DNA of 64,000 nucleotides. It comes from Caulobacter sp. Its GTDB lineage: Bacteria > Pseudomonadota > Alphaproteobacteria > Caulobacterales > Caulobacteraceae. Location: positions 186,001 through 250,000 of the forward strand of contig NZ_JAGIBH010000002.1 in assembly GCF_017744445.1 (NCBI RefSeq), given 5' to 3'. The position numbers and the translations under genes are program-made. Shown here piece after piece: positions 1-9,189 of the stretch (position 1 is its first letter; each line of letters starts with the position of its first letter). The notes beneath the pieces are model-generated. The model was not told the origin of the DNA and searched no databases. It worked only from the letters and a program-made list of their open reading frames with translations.

Positions 1-216
1 GCGGTCAACGGCGAGGCCTTCGATGGCGACAAGCTGAAGGCCGCCGTCACCGCCGCCGTGAAGCCCGAGAACCCGCTGGTCGAGCTGCTGATCAAGGACG
101 GCTCGCGCTATCGGATGGTCAAGATCGACTATCGCGGTGGCCTGCGTTACCCGCGCCTGGAGAAGATCCCTGGCGCGCCGTCGCGCCTGGACGACATCCT
201 GACGCCGCGCAAGTAA
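1..216 (+). CDS. M61-family peptidase, C-terminal fragment
   Basis: The window opens inside this gene; 71 codons remain before a TAA stop. The visible part looks like the PDZ-like tail of an M61 (glycyl aminopeptidase-type) protein: a VNGEAF element, a run ending in KIDYRGGLRYPRLEKI, then PSRLDDIL just before the stop. The GGLRYP..E...PSRLD pattern is what I recall at the end of many alphaproteobacterial M61 proteins with a C-terminal PDZ domain. The catalytic HExxH part lies outside the window, so the activity cannot be checked here. A rho-independent terminator follows about 120 bases downstream. Confidence 0.65.
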   Translation, partial: AVNGEAFDGDKLKAAVTAAVKPENPLVELLIKDGSRYRMVKIDYRGGLRYPRLEKIPGAPSRLDDILTPRK

Positions 217-336
217 CAGGCGAGCTATACGTCGCCAGGTTGCGAACCGCTCGCAGCCTGCGACGATTTGGGGAAGGGCGGGAAGACGGCCGGTGTGTCA
301 TCTTCCCGACTGTTCAATCCCTCTGAACGCGTACCG

Positions 337-373
337 AAAAGGGCCCGCTCCCTCTCCCAAGGCGGGCCCTTTT
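337..373 (+). terminator. Rho-independent terminator
   Basis: AAAAGGGCCCGC at 337-348 pairs perfectly with GCGGGCCCTTTT at 362-373 around a 13-base loop, followed by further T residues. It ends the M61 peptidase transcript. Because it lies upstream of 425, it argues against any longer start for the next gene. Confidence 0.85.
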
Positions 374-424
374 TTACGTCCGCGGCCTTGGCGCTCGGCC
401 GGCCGCCCCGCTATTCAGTCGGCT

Positions 425-928
425 ATGCCGGACTGCCCTGAACTCCAGCGCATCACGACCGAATACGTGACGATCGAGGACCGCCTGCGGCTGACGGGCG
501 CGACGGGCGACGATCAGATCGTGGTGTTGTGGCTGACGCAGAAGCTGCTCAACCTGCTGGTCCCGCAGCTGACCGGATGGCTGGAGCGTCAGGGCGGGGC
601 CGGCGGCGAGCTGTTGCAGGAGTTCGCCCAGCAGGCCGCCGAAGCGTCCTTGCCCATCGAGGCGGCGGTGCGGGCGGCCGCTCCGGAGACGAACGCCCTG
701 GTGGTCACGGTCGACATCGCCACTCGCGCGGAGGGCGCCATCCTGGTCTTCAAGACCGAGGACAACACCCCATTGGCCAGCCTGCCGCTTCCCTTCGAGG
801 CCCTGCGCCAGTGGCTGGGCATCGTTCGCAACCAATATGTCGCCGGCGGCTGGCCGACGAGCGCCTGGCCAGCCTGGATGGACGAGACCCACATAGCGCC
901 GCCCGCCCAGACGACCGCCTTGCACTAG
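425..928 (+). CDS. Conserved hypothetical protein, 167 aa
   Basis: I do not recognise a named domain. The protein is soluble-looking, with no signal peptide or membrane segment. It begins MPDCPELQRITTEYVTIED, has a central amphipathic region containing LWLTQKLLNLLVPQL, an acidic/alanine-rich middle and a Trp-rich end (GGWPTSAWPAWMDE). The YVTIEDR.RL...LWLTQ.LLN arrangement looks like a conserved alphaproteobacterial family of unknown function. The start at 425 was chosen because longer in-frame starts would run through the terminator at 337-373. It is a single gene, separated from the downstream xylan cluster by a palindromic operator. Confidence 0.6.
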   Translation: MPDCPELQRITTEYVTIEDRLRLTGATGDDQIVVLWLTQKLLNLLVPQLTGWLERQGGAGGELLQEFAQQAAEASLPIEAAVRAAAPETNALVVTVDIATRAEGAILVFKTEDNTPLASLPLPFEALRQWLGIVRNQYVAGGWPTSAWPAWMDETHIAPPAQTTALH

Positions 929-942
929 CAGGCCGCGCAAGA

Positions 943-968
943 CAGAAATGAGACCGGTACCATTTCTG
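943..968. promoter_or_regulatory. Palindromic operator upstream of the GH3/SASA/GH115 cluster
   Basis: CAGAAATG at 943-950 and CATTTCTG at 961-968 form a perfect outer inverted repeat around the core AGACCGGTAC. The inner 14 bases at 949-962 (TGAGACC/GGTACCA) have the size and CC/GG centre of LacI-family operators. The site is about 97 bases upstream of the GH3 start codon, where a repressor could act. The regulator is not identified; the LacI gene in this window sits next to xylX, whose operator has a different centre. Confidence 0.6.
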
Positions 969-1064
969 CCTTGAGTGGTCAGACAACTGCCCCCATAGTG
1001 CCGGCCAACGGCGGCCAGCTCAGAGCCGCCATGACGCAATGCGCAGCCTCGGGGAAGCACCAGG

Positions 1065-3482
1065 ATGACCACCACCCTCACCCGCCGCCTGTTCGGCGCG
1101 AGCCTCGCCGCCCTCTCCGCGGCCGCCATGCCTGGCCTGGTTCAAGCCGCCGAAAAGGCCGCTAAAAAGGGCGACAAGCCGCTCTACAAGGATCCGACCC
1201 AGCCGATCGACGCCCGCGTCCAGGACCTGCTGGGCCGCATGACGCTGGAAGAGAAGGCCGCCCAGCTGATCGGCATCTGGCTGACCAAGGCCAAGATCCA
1301 GACCGACGCCGGCGAGTTCTCGGCCGAACAGGCGGCCAAGAACTTCCCCAATGGCCTGGGCCAGATCTCGCGTCCGTCGGACCGTAAGGGCCTCAAGCCC
1401 GCCACCGTGGTCGATGCGGCCGCCGGCGCCGACGACGGCGCGATCAACCGCAACGCCAAGGAAACCGCCCGCTACACCAACGCCGCCCAGAAGTGGGCGA
1501 TGGAAAAGACCCGCCTGGGCATCCCGCTGCTGATGCACGACGAGGCCCTGCACGGCTATGTGGCGCGTGACGCCACCAGCTTCCCGCAGGCCATCGCCCT
1601 GGCCTCGACCTTCGACACCGAGCTGACCGAGAAGATCTTCGCCGTCGCCGCCCGCGAGATGCGCGCCCGGGGTTCGAACCTGGCGCTCGCGCCGGTCGTC
1701 GACGTGGCCCGCGACCCCCGCTGGGGCCGCATCGAGGAGACCTATGGCGAGGACCCGCACGTCTGCGCCGAGATCGGCCTGGCCGCCATCCGCGGCTTCC
1801 AGGGCACGACCCTGCCGCTGGCCAAGGACAAGGTCTTCGTCACCCTCAAGCACATGACCGGCCACGGCCAGCCCGAGAACGGCACCAATGTCGGCCCGGC
1901 CCAGATCGCCGAGCGCACCCTGCGCGAGAACTTCTTCCCGCCCTTTGAGCGCGCGGTGACCGAGCTGCCGGTGCGCGCGGTCATGCCGTCGTACAACGAG
2001 ATCGACGGCGTCCCCTCGCACGCCAACCGCTGGCTGCTGACCAAGATCCTGCGCGAGGAGTGGGGCTATAAGGGCTCGATCCAGAGCGACTACTTCGCGA
2101 TCAAGGAGCTGATCGCCCGCCACAAGCTGACCACCGACCTGGGCCAGACCGCCGTGATGGCCATGCATGCCGGCGTCGATGTCGAGCTGCCCGACGGCGA
2201 GGCCTACGCCCTGATCCCGGACCTGGTGAAGGCCGGCCGCATCCCGCAGTTCGAGATCGACGCCGCCGTCGCCCGCGTCCTGACCATGAAGTTCGAAGGC
2301 GGCCTGTTCGAGAACCCGTACGTCGACGAGAAGACGGCCGACGCCAAGACCAACACGGCCGACGCCATCGCCCTGGCCCGCGAGGCCGCCCGCAAGGCCG
2401 TGGTTCTGCTGAAGAACGACAAGGGCCTGCTGCCGCTGGACGGCAAGAAGGTGAAACGCGTGGCCCTGCTGGGCACCCACGCCAAGGACACCCCGATCGG
2501 CGGCTATTCGGACATCCCTCGCCACGTGGTCTCGATCCACGAGGGCCTGACCGCCGAGGCCAAGGCCCAGGGCTTCCAGCTGGACTACGCCGAGGCCGTG
2601 CGCATCACCGAGTCGCGCATCTGGGCCCAGGACGAGGTCAAGCTGGTCGACCCGGCCGTCAACGCCAAGCTGATCGCTGAAGCCGTCGAGGTCGCCAAGA
2701 ACGCCGACGTGGTGGTCATGGTGCTGGGCGACAACGAGCAGACCAGTCGCGAGGCCTGGGCCGACGCTCACCTGGGCGACCGCGACAGCCTGGACCTGAT
2801 CGGCCAGCAGAATGACCTGGCCAAGGCGATCTTCGACCTGGGCAAGCCGACCGTGGTGTTCCTGCTGAACGGCCGCCCGCTGTCGATCAACCTGCTGGCC
2901 CAACGCGCCGACGCCATCATCGAGGGCTGGTACCTTGGCGAGCAGACCGGCTTCGCCGCCGCCGACGTGCTGTTTGGCCGCGCCAATCCGGGCGGCAAGC
3001 TGCCGGTCAGCATCGCCCGCGACGTCGGCCAGCTGCCGATCTACTACAACCGCAAGCCCACGGCTCGCCGCGGCTACCTGCTGGGCGACACCAGCCCGCT
3101 GTACCCGTTCGGCTTCGGCCTGTCGTACACCACCTTCGACATCTCGGCCCCGCGCCTGGCCAAGGCCAAGATCGGCACGACCGAAAGCGTCAAGGTCGAG
3201 GTCGATGTCACCAATACCGGCAAGGTCGCCGGCGACGAGGTGGTGCAGCTGTATGTCCACGACGAGGAGGCCAGCGTCACCCGTCCGGTGCTGGAGCTGA
3301 AGCACTTCAAGCGCGTGACCTTGGCGGCCGGCGCCAAGACCACGGTGACCTTCGAGATCAAGCCGTCGGATCTGTGGATGTGGAACCTGGACATGAAGCG
3401 GGTCGTGGAGCCGGGGGATTTCAAGATCCTGGTCGGCCCGAACTCCGTGGACCTGAAGGCGGCGACGCTGACGGTGGCGTAA
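1065..3482 (+). CDS. Glycoside hydrolase family 3, beta-xylosidase/beta-glucosidase-like, exported
   Basis: This 805-aa enzyme should release terminal beta-linked sugars from oligosaccharides in the periplasm. The N-terminus has a twin-arginine-like signal (LTRRLFGASLAAL, cleavage near AQA/QAA around residue 28). The GH3 N-terminal barrel begins at LGRMTLEEKAAQL. The predicted nucleophile is Asp342 in IQSDY. The second GH3 domain follows (about 400-640), with Glu563 in SREAW a likely acid/base. A fibronectin III-like domain closes the protein (about 690-790). Neighbours are an acetylesterase and a GH115 glucuronidase, so acetylated glucuronoxylan fragments, and therefore beta-xylosidase activity, are the best guess. 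Beta-glucosidase activity cannot be excluded from sequence. Confidence 0.9.
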   Translation: MTTTLTRRLFGASLAALSAAAMPGLVQAAEKAAKKGDKPLYKDPTQPIDARVQDLLGRMTLEEKAAQLIGIWLTKAKIQTDAGEFSAEQAAKNFPNGLGQISRPSDRKGLKPATVVDAAAGADDGAINRNAKETARYTNAAQKWAMEKTRLGIPLLMHDEALHGYVARDATSFPQAIALASTFDTELTEKIFAVAAREMRARGSNLALAPVVDVARDPRWGRIEETYGEDPHVCAEIGLAAIRGFQGTTLPLAKDKVFVTLKHMTGHGQPENGTNVGPAQIAERTLRENFFPPFERAVTELPVRAVMPSYNEIDGVPSHANRWLLTKILREEWGYKGSIQSDYFAIKELIARHKLTTDLGQTAVMAMHAGVDVELPDGEAYALIPDLVKAGRIPQFEIDAAVARVLTMKFEGGLFENPYVDEKTADAKTNTADAIALAREAARKAVVLLKNDKGLLPLDGKKVKRVALLGTHAKDTPIGGYSDIPRHVVSIHEGLTAEAKAQGFQLDYAEAVRITESRIWAQDEVKLVDPAVNAKLIAEAVEVAKNADVVVMVLGDNEQTSREAWADAHLGDRDSLDLIGQQNDLAKAIFDLGKPTVVFLLNGRPLSINLLAQRADAIIEGWYLGEQTGFAAADVLFGRANPGGKLPVSIARDVGQLPIYYNRKPTARRGYLLGDTSPLYPFGFGLSYTTFDISAPRLAKAKIGTTESVKVEVDVTNTGKVAGDEVVQLYVHDEEASVTRPVLELKHFKRVTLAAGAKTTVTFEIKPSDLWMWNLDMKRVVEPGDFKILVGPNSVDLKAATLTVA

Positions 3483-3510
3483 GGCTACTGAAGCGCTTTC
3501 CCAAAAACCG

Positions 3511-3640
3511 ATCTCCCCGGCGAAAGCCGGGGCCCAGATCGAGCCCAGGGCAGAGTGGGCTTTGCCGAGGCTTTCGGCGGGCCCACCCAGACCGCTCCGG
3601 ATGAATCTGGGCCCCCGGCTTTCGCCGGGGAAACGGGGTT
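3511..3640. repeat. Intergenic palindromic repeat, family A copy 1
   Basis: Two arms in opposite orientation flank about 65 bases. The left arm contains CCCCGGCGAAAGCCGGGG, a 7-bp stem with a GAAA loop, then CCCAGATC. The right arm is its inverse, GAATCTGGG followed by a CCCCGGCTTTCGCCGGGG hairpin. Related copies are at 5611-5740, 33041-33160 and 58389-58494. It fills most of the gap between the GH3 and SASA genes. Confidence 0.85.
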
Positions 3641-3681
3641 AGATTGATACCGCCCGAGAGAGGCGGACGGAGGACTCCCCC

Positions 3682-5586
3682 ATGCGCCGTTTCGCGCCGA
3701 TCCTGCTGGCCGCCCTCGCCGTCTCGCCAGCCTCCGCCCAGTCTCTCCTCAACGGCCTGTTCTCCGACCACGCCATCGTCCAGCGCGACCGGCCCCTGCC
3801 CGTGTTCGGCACGGCCAAGCCCGGCGAGACGGTCACCGCATCCTTCGCCGGCCAGACCCTGACCGCCAAGGCCGGCGCCGACGGCGCCTGGCGCGTCGAC
3901 TTCCCGGCCACGCCCGCCGGTGGTCCCTACCAGATCACCGCCTCCGCCCCCTCGGGCAGCGCCGCCGCCGCCGACGTCCTGGTCGGCGATGTCTGGCTGT
4001 GCTCGGGCCAGTCGAACATGGAGATGCAGGTCGGCGCCTCGGGCGACGCCTGGAACCAGATCAACAACGGCGCGGCCAACGACACGATCCGCATGGTCAC
4101 GGTCGAGAAGGCCGACGGCCGCGCGCCCGCCGCCGACTTCAAGAAGCCGCCGGTCTGGAAGCCCACCAACAAGGACAATGTCGGCGCCTTCTCGGCCGCC
4201 TGCTTCTACTTCGCCCGCGAGCTGCAGAAGACGCGCAAGGTTCCGATGGGCCTGGTCCACGCCTCGTGGGGCGGGTCCGGCATCGAGGCCTGGATGACCC
4301 CGGCCGCCCTGCGCAAGGTCGGCGGCTATGACGACGCCATCGCCACCCTGGAACTCTCGCTCAAGGACCCCGCCGCCGCCAACCGCCGCTGGGGCGAGAC
4401 CATCAAGGGCTGGTGGACCGCCAAGCATCCCGGCGCGGCGGCGACCGCTCCCTGGACGGGCGGCGGCGCCTGGACAGCCGCGCCCGACGGCCTGGGCGTC
4501 TGGGAGCGCTGGGGCGTGCCGGCCCTGGCCGACTTCAACGGCGTGGTCTGGTTCAAGGCGCAGGTCGAGCTGACCGCCGCCCAGGCCCGACAGACCGCCA
4601 CCCTCGCCGTCGGCCAAGTCGACGACATGGACACCACCTACCTCAACGGGGTGGGCGTCGGCGCGACCTCGGGCGGCTGGGTCGATCGCGACTATCCGCT
4701 GGCGGCCGGCGCGCTAAAGGCGGGCAAGAACACGATCGTGGTCTCGGCCTACGACACCTATGCCAATGGCGGCATGTACGGGGATCCGGCCAAGCGGGCC
4801 CTGACCCTGGCCGACGGCACGAAGCTGCCGCTGACCGCCTGGACCTATCAGATCGAGCCTCGGGTCGGTCCCGACCAGCCCCGCGCGCCGTGGGACACCC
4901 TGGCCGGCGTCTCGACGCTCTACAACGGCATGCTGGCGCCCATGGGTCCATACGCCTATGCCGGCGTGGCCTGGTACCAGGGCGAGACCAATGTCGGCCG
5001 CGACCAGACCTATGCTCCGCTGCTGAACGCCTTCATGGCCGAGCGCCGCCAGGGCCAAGCCGCCGACATTCCGTTCCTGGTGGTGCAGCTGGCCGACTAC
5101 GGGGCCTTCGCCGAGCAGCCGGGGACCTTCGCCACGGCCGCCCTGCGCGACGCCCAGCGCCGCGCCGTCGTCGCCGATGGCCACGCCGGCCTTGCCGTCA
5201 CCCACGACATCGGCAATCCCCTGGACATCCATCCGGGCGAGAAGCAGGAGGTCGGCCGGCGTCTCGCCCTGGCCGCCCGCCGCGTCTATGGCGAAGCCGT
5301 GACCACGGGTCCGGAGGTCGTCTCGGCCAAGCGCGTCGGCGACACGGTGGTGGTGAGCTTCGCCCAGGTCGGCGGACGTCTCGTCGCGCGGGGCTCGGAT
5401 CGCGTCATAGGCTTCGAGCTGTGCGACGCGACCTGCCGCTGGGCGGATGGGAAGATCGACGGCAACACGGTGGTGCTGACCGGTGTCGGGACGAAGGTCC
5501 GCTTCGCCTGGGCCGACAGCCCGACCTTCAACCTGTTCGACGCGTCGGGCTTGCCGGCGGGGCCGTTCGAAGTTTCGGTTCAGTAG
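3682..5586 (+). CDS. SASA-family (sialate O-acetylesterase-like) carbohydrate esterase, exported
   Basis: This 634-aa protein starts with a Sec signal peptide (cleavage after ASA, about residue 19). It carries the SGNH-type motifs of the sialate O-acetylesterase/DUF303 family: GQSNME with nucleophile Ser111, WYQGETN in the middle, and DIHPGEKQ with catalytic Asp515 and His517. A beta-sandwich jelly-roll insert (about 270-370) is typical of the family. In a cluster with GH3 and GH115 genes, its natural substrate is more likely acetylated xylan or acetyl xylo-oligosaccharides than sialic acid; that is inference from context. A GGAGGA Shine-Dalgarno precedes ATG 3682. The stop codon directly abuts an ATG at 5587. 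A paralogue lies at 56453-58360. Confidence 0.88.
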   Translation: MRRFAPILLAALAVSPASAQSLLNGLFSDHAIVQRDRPLPVFGTAKPGETVTASFAGQTLTAKAGADGAWRVDFPATPAGGPYQITASAPSGSAAAADVLVGDVWLCSGQSNMEMQVGASGDAWNQINNGAANDTIRMVTVEKADGRAPAADFKKPPVWKPTNKDNVGAFSAACFYFARELQKTRKVPMGLVHASWGGSGIEAWMTPAALRKVGGYDDAIATLELSLKDPAAANRRWGETIKGWWTAKHPGAAATAPWTGGGAWTAAPDGLGVWERWGVPALADFNGVVWFKAQVELTAAQARQTATLAVGQVDDMDTTYLNGVGVGATSGGWVDRDYPLAAGALKAGKNTIVVSAYDTYANGGMYGDPAKRALTLADGTKLPLTAWTYQIEPRVGPDQPRAPWDTLAGVSTLYNGMLAPMGPYAYAGVAWYQGETNVGRDQTYAPLLNAFMAERRQGQAADIPFLVVQLADYGAFAEQPGTFATAALRDAQRRAVVADGHAGLAVTHDIGNPLDIHPGEKQEVGRRLALAARRVYGEAVTTGPEVVSAKRVGDTVVVSFAQVGGRLVARGSDRVIGFELCDATCRWADGKIDGNTVVLTGVGTKVRFAWADSPTFNLFDASGLPAGPFEVSVQ

Positions 5587-5610
5587 ATGCCCTCCACCAA
5601 TCCTCATCTT

Positions 5611-5740
5611 CGTTTCCCCGGCGAACGCCGGGGCCCAGATTTATCCGGAGAGACTGGGGTGTTCGCGCCTTTCGCCAACGCCAAGGGCGCACACGCTCGT
5701 GGGTTCGATCTGGGCCCCGGCTTTCGCCGGGGAAACGGGA
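5611..5740. repeat. Palindromic repeat, family A copy 2, overlapping the GH115 start region
   Basis: The left arm has CCCCGGCGAACGCCGGGG then CCCAGAT. The right arm has GATCTGGG then CCCCGGCTTTCGCCGGGG and GAAACGGG. The arms match the other family A copies. Unlike those, this copy is in frame with, and appears to form, the 5' part of the GH115 coding region. Confidence 0.85.
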
Positions 5741-8514
5741 TTGGGGTTGCTGCTCTCGCCCTGGCGATTGGGCTTCTTACCACCACCCCGACCTTCGCCG
5801 CCGAACCCGCCGCGATCACGCTGACCGCTTCCGCCGACGCCTTCCCGCTGATCGCGGCCGGCAAGACCGCGCGGATCGAGTACGACCAGACCGACTTCCC
5901 CGGCGCGATCCGCGCGATCCAGGGCCTGCGCGACGACCTCGCCGCCCTGTCCCGGACCGCCGCCCCCGCCAAGGACGCGCCGGTCGTCATCATCGGCACG
6001 ATCGGCAAGAGCGCCGCCATCGACGCCCTGGTCGCCTCGGGCAAGCTGGACGTCTCTAAAGTCACCGGCCAGTGGGAAGCCTTCGTCCAGCAGGTGGTCG
6101 AGAACCCGCGGCCCGGCGTCGCCCGCGCCCTGGTCATCGCCGGAGCCGACAAGCGCGGCACGATCTTCGGGGCCTATGACCTGTCGGAACGCGCCGGCGT
6201 CTCGCCCTGGACCTGGTGGGCCGATGTCCCCGTCCCCAAGCGCACCGACGTCTTCGTCGCCCCCGGCGCCAACGTCCAGAAGCCCTCGGTCAAGTACCGC
6301 GGCATCTTCCTGAACGACGAGAACCCGGCCCTGTACGGCTGGGCCAACAAGACCTTCGGCGGCTTCAACCACGCCTTCTACGAGCGGGTGTTCGAGCTGA
6401 TCCTGCGGATGAAGGGCGACTATCTGTGGCCGGCCATGTGGGGCAAGTCGATCTATGACGACGACCCGATGAGCGCGCCCCTGGCCGACCAGATGGGCGT
6501 CGTGCTGGGAACCTCGCACCACGAGCCGATGAGCCGCGCCCACGTCGAGTGGGAGCGCTATGGCCAGGGCCGCTGGGACTACGCCAAGAACTCCGAAAAG
6601 CTGCGCCAGTTCTGGCGCGAGGGCGTCACGCGGATGGGCTCAAACGAGAGCCTGGTCACGGTCGGCATGCGCGGCGACGGCGACGAGCCGATGAGCGAAG
6701 GCACGGCCACCCAGCTCCTGGAAACCATCGTCGCCGACCAGCGCAAGATCATCGGCGAGGTGACCGGCAAGGACCCCGCCAAGACCCCTCAGGTCTGGGC
6801 GCTCTACAAGGAGGTCCAGGACTATTACGACGCCGGCATGCGGGTCCCCGACGACGTCACCCTGCTGTTCGCCGACGACAACTGGGGCAACATCCGCCGC
6901 CTGCCGGAACTGGGGAAGACGCGCCCCGGCGGCTACGGGGTCTACTACCACTTCGACTATGTGGGAGGTCCCCGGAACTACAAGTGGTTGAACACCAACC
7001 AGATCGAGCGCACCTGGGAGCAGATGAAGCTGGCGTCCGACTACGGGGCCAACCAGCTATGGATCGTCAATGTCGGCGACCTGAAGCCCATGGAGCTGCC
7101 GACCGAGTTCTTCCTGGACTATGCCTGGAACCCGGACGCGATCCCGCTGGAGAAACTGCCGGCCTACACGAAAGGCTGGGCGGCCCAGCAGTTCGGGCCC
7201 GACCACGCCACCGAGATCGCCGCGCTGCTGGACGGTTACACCAAGCTGAACGCCCGCCGTAAGCCCGAACTGATCAATGAGGCGACCTTCAGCCTCGTGA
7301 ACTTCCGCGAAGCCGAGCGGGTCGAGGCCGAGTGGACGGATCTCGAGAAACGCGCCGACGCCCTGCGCGCGGTGATCCCCCAGGCCCAGGATAGCGCCTT
7401 CTTCCAGCTGGTCTGGTTCCCGATCAAGGCCAGCGCCAACTTCAACCGGCTGTATATCGCCACGGGCCGCAACCGGCTCTATGCCAGCCAGGGCCGGATG
7501 GCCGCCAAGGCCCAGGCGACTCTGGTGCAGAACCTGTTCGACCGCGACGCCGACCTGACCCGCCAGCACGACGCCATCAACGGCGGCAAGTGGGTCCACA
7601 TGATGGACCAGACCCACATCGGCTATACGGGCTGGCAGCAGCCGGATGCGAACATCATCCCCAAGACGCAGATCGCTGACCCGACCGGCGGCTGGGGCGT
7701 GGCGCTGGAAGGCGGCGGTGAAACCTTGCCGTCCCTGACCCGCTGGGGCCCGCAGAGCCGCTGGATCGACGTCTTCAGCAAGTGGGCGCCGATCAATGTC
7801 CGGCCCAGCGTCGACGTCCCGTGGCTGAAGGTCGCCAAGGGCCGGGCCAGCAACACCGGCGACGTGCGGCTGGAGGTCTCGGTCGACTGGGCCAAGGCGC
7901 CGAAGGGCGACCACGTCGCCACGATCACCCTGGTCGATGGCGAGACGAAAACGATCCCCGCCCCGATCTCCAACCCCGACCGCAAGCCCGCCAAGGGCGC
8001 CTTCGTCGAGGCCGGCGGCCTGACGGCGATCGAGGCCGAGCACTATGCGGCGGCCTCGGGCGGGGTGTGGAAAGTGATCCCGAACCTGGGGCGCACGCTG
8101 TCGGGCGTGACCAGCTATCCGACCACTTCCGCCGCGAGCACGCCTGGGAAGGGCGGGGCGTCGCTGGACTACCTCGTGGACTTCGAGAAGGCCGGACCGG
8201 TCGACCTGACCGTGCTGGTCTCGCCGACGCTGGACTTCCGGGGCGGCAAGGGCCTGACCTACGCGGTGTCGCTCGACGACGGCGCGCCGGTGGTGGTCAA
8301 CAGCCAGCCGGATCAGTCCGATAAGGCCTGGAACAAGGCCGTGGCGGACAATGTCCGCTCGCAGACCACGACACTGAACGTGCCCGCGGCCGGTCCGCAC
8401 AAGGTGCGGCTGTGGCGGGTGGATCCGGGGGTGGTGTTCCAGCGGCTGGTGCTGTCGCGGGGGGCGGTGGCGGAGAGTTATCTCGGGCCGCCGGAGAGTG
8501 TGCGGGCCAAGTAA
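5659..8514 (+). CDS. GH115 xylan alpha-1,2-glucuronidase, exported
   Basis: This large enzyme removes (4-O-methyl-)glucuronic acid from glucuronoxylan. GH115 hallmarks are visible: KYRGIFLNDENPALYGW, GGFNHAFYERVFELILR, KGDYLWPAMWG, LGTSHHEPM and TVGMRGDGDEPM. A C-terminal beta-sandwich region ends the protein. The start is uncertain. GTG 5659 has a GGAGAG Shine-Dalgarno at 5647-5652 and gives 951 aa. ATG 5587 directly follows the previous stop and gives 975 aa. Both lie in or before a palindromic repeat, so the first 27 (or 51) residues are repeat-encoded. A hydrophobic signal (IGVAALALAIGLL) then leads to a cleavage site near TFA/AEP. It is co-directional with GH3 and SASA, probably one operon. 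Confidence 0.88.
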   Translation: MFAPFANAKGAHARGFDLGPGFRRGNGIGVAALALAIGLLTTTPTFAAEPAAITLTASADAFPLIAAGKTARIEYDQTDFPGAIRAIQGLRDDLAALSRTAAPAKDAPVVIIGTIGKSAAIDALVASGKLDVSKVTGQWEAFVQQVVENPRPGVARALVIAGADKRGTIFGAYDLSERAGVSPWTWWADVPVPKRTDVFVAPGANVQKPSVKYRGIFLNDENPALYGWANKTFGGFNHAFYERVFELILRMKGDYLWPAMWGKSIYDDDPMSAPLADQMGVVLGTSHHEPMSRAHVEWERYGQGRWDYAKNSEKLRQFWREGVTRMGSNESLVTVGMRGDGDEPMSEGTATQLLETIVADQRKIIGEVTGKDPAKTPQVWALYKEVQDYYDAGMRVPDDVTLLFADDNWGNIRRLPELGKTRPGGYGVYYHFDYVGGPRNYKWLNTNQIERTWEQMKLASDYGANQLWIVNVGDLKPMELPTEFFLDYAWNPDAIPLEKLPAYTKGWAAQQFGPDHATEIAALLDGYTKLNARRKPELINEATFSLVNFREAERVEAEWTDLEKRADALRAVIPQAQDSAFFQLVWFPIKASANFNRLYIATGRNRLYASQGRMAAKAQATLVQNLFDRDADLTRQHDAINGGKWVHMMDQTHIGYTGWQQPDANIIPKTQIADPTGGWGVALEGGGETLPSLTRWGPQSRWIDVFSKWAPINVRPSVDVPWLKVAKGRASNTGDVRLEVSVDWAKAPKGDHVATITLVDGETKTIPAPISNPDRKPAKGAFVEAGGLTAIEAEHYAAASGGVWKVIPNLGRTLSGVTSYPTTSAASTPGKGGASLDYLVDFEKAGPVDLTVLVSPTLDFRGGKGLTYAVSLDDGAPVVVNSQPDQSDKAWNKAVADNVRSQTTTLNVPAAGPHKVRLWRVDPGVVFQRLVLSRGAVAESYLGPPESVRAK

Positions 8515-8516
8515 AA

Positions 8517-8706
8517 CCCTCTCTCATAGAGAGAGGGAGGGGCCCACCGCGAAGCGGTGGGAGGGTGAGAGGTTACACTCTCTCCGGACAAAACTCTGAC
8601 TAAAGGGCGCTGGCGGAACGGTCCGGACTATCCGGCCAATGGCGAAACCTCTCACCCCTCCCACCGCCTTTGCAGCGGGCCCCTCCCCTCTCTCTATGAG
8701 AGAGGG
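8517..8706. repeat. Intergenic palindromic repeat, family B copy 1
   Basis: The outer arms are hairpins themselves: CCCTCTCTC/ATA/GAGAGAGGG on the left and its inverse on the right. Next inward are GGGGCCC plus a CCCACCGC-GAA-GCGGTGGG hairpin and GAGGGTGAGAGG, mirrored on the other side. The copy starts 3 bases after the GH115 stop. Other copies: 18529-18661, 26980-27161, 34032-34165 and 51702-51881. Confidence 0.85.
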
Positions 8707-8799
8707 TGTCACGTCCCTGTCCCCCTTAAGTAAGAATCCGAAGCTAAGTTTGATCTCGGCGGGGTTCAGCTGCCGCCTCGAAAGACCCATGTTCCGGCC

Positions 8800-9189
8800 A
8801 TGGCTGTTCCCCCGCCCCAATTCACCGATGACGAGATCGACCGCTTGGTCGAGACCTTCTACGCGCGCATCCGCCGGCACCACCGCCTGGGGCCGATCTT
8901 CGAGAACGCGATCGGCGAGGACGGCTGGCCGCATCACCTGGCGACGCTGAAGGACTTCTGGTCGTCGGTGCTGAACACCACCGGCCGCTACAAGGGCCAG
9001 CCGATGATCGTCCACCAGAGCGTGGAAGGCATCACCGAGGGCCTGTTCACGCCCTGGCTGAACCTGTTCCACCAGACCGCCGTCGAGATCTTCGACGCGC
9101 CTCGCGCCGCCATCGTCGGCCAGAAGGCCGAGCGCATCGCCGCCAGCCTGAAACTGGGCCTCTTCTTCAAGCCGGGCGCGGTCGCTTGA
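8800..9189 (+). CDS. Group III truncated haemoglobin
   Basis: This 129-aa protein is a single-domain 2-on-2 globin. It has the group III signature: FYARIRRHHRLGPIF with a likely B10 tyrosine at Tyr21, DFWSSVLNTTGRYKGQPM, and proximal haem ligand His72 in PMIVHQ. Group III globins bind oxygen very tightly and are linked to O2/NO chemistry or peroxidase-like roles in other bacteria. The gene overlaps the downstream 2OG-Fe(II) dioxygenase by four bases (TTGA), so the two are translationally coupled. That pairing suggests the globin supplies or senses oxygen for the dioxygenase, which is inference. Confidence 0.9.
   Translation: MAVPPPQFTDDEIDRLVETFYARIRRHHRLGPIFENAIGEDGWPHHLATLKDFWSSVLNTTGRYKGQPMIVHQSVEGITEGLFTPWLNLFHQTAVEIFDAPRAAIVGQKAERIAASLKLGLFFKPGAVA

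Noticed and set aside
8517..8706. Possible CRISPR-like array in the repeated palindromes
   Set aside because: Copies are scattered single elements with inverted, not direct, repeats and no regularly spaced unique spacers; no cas gene is present.
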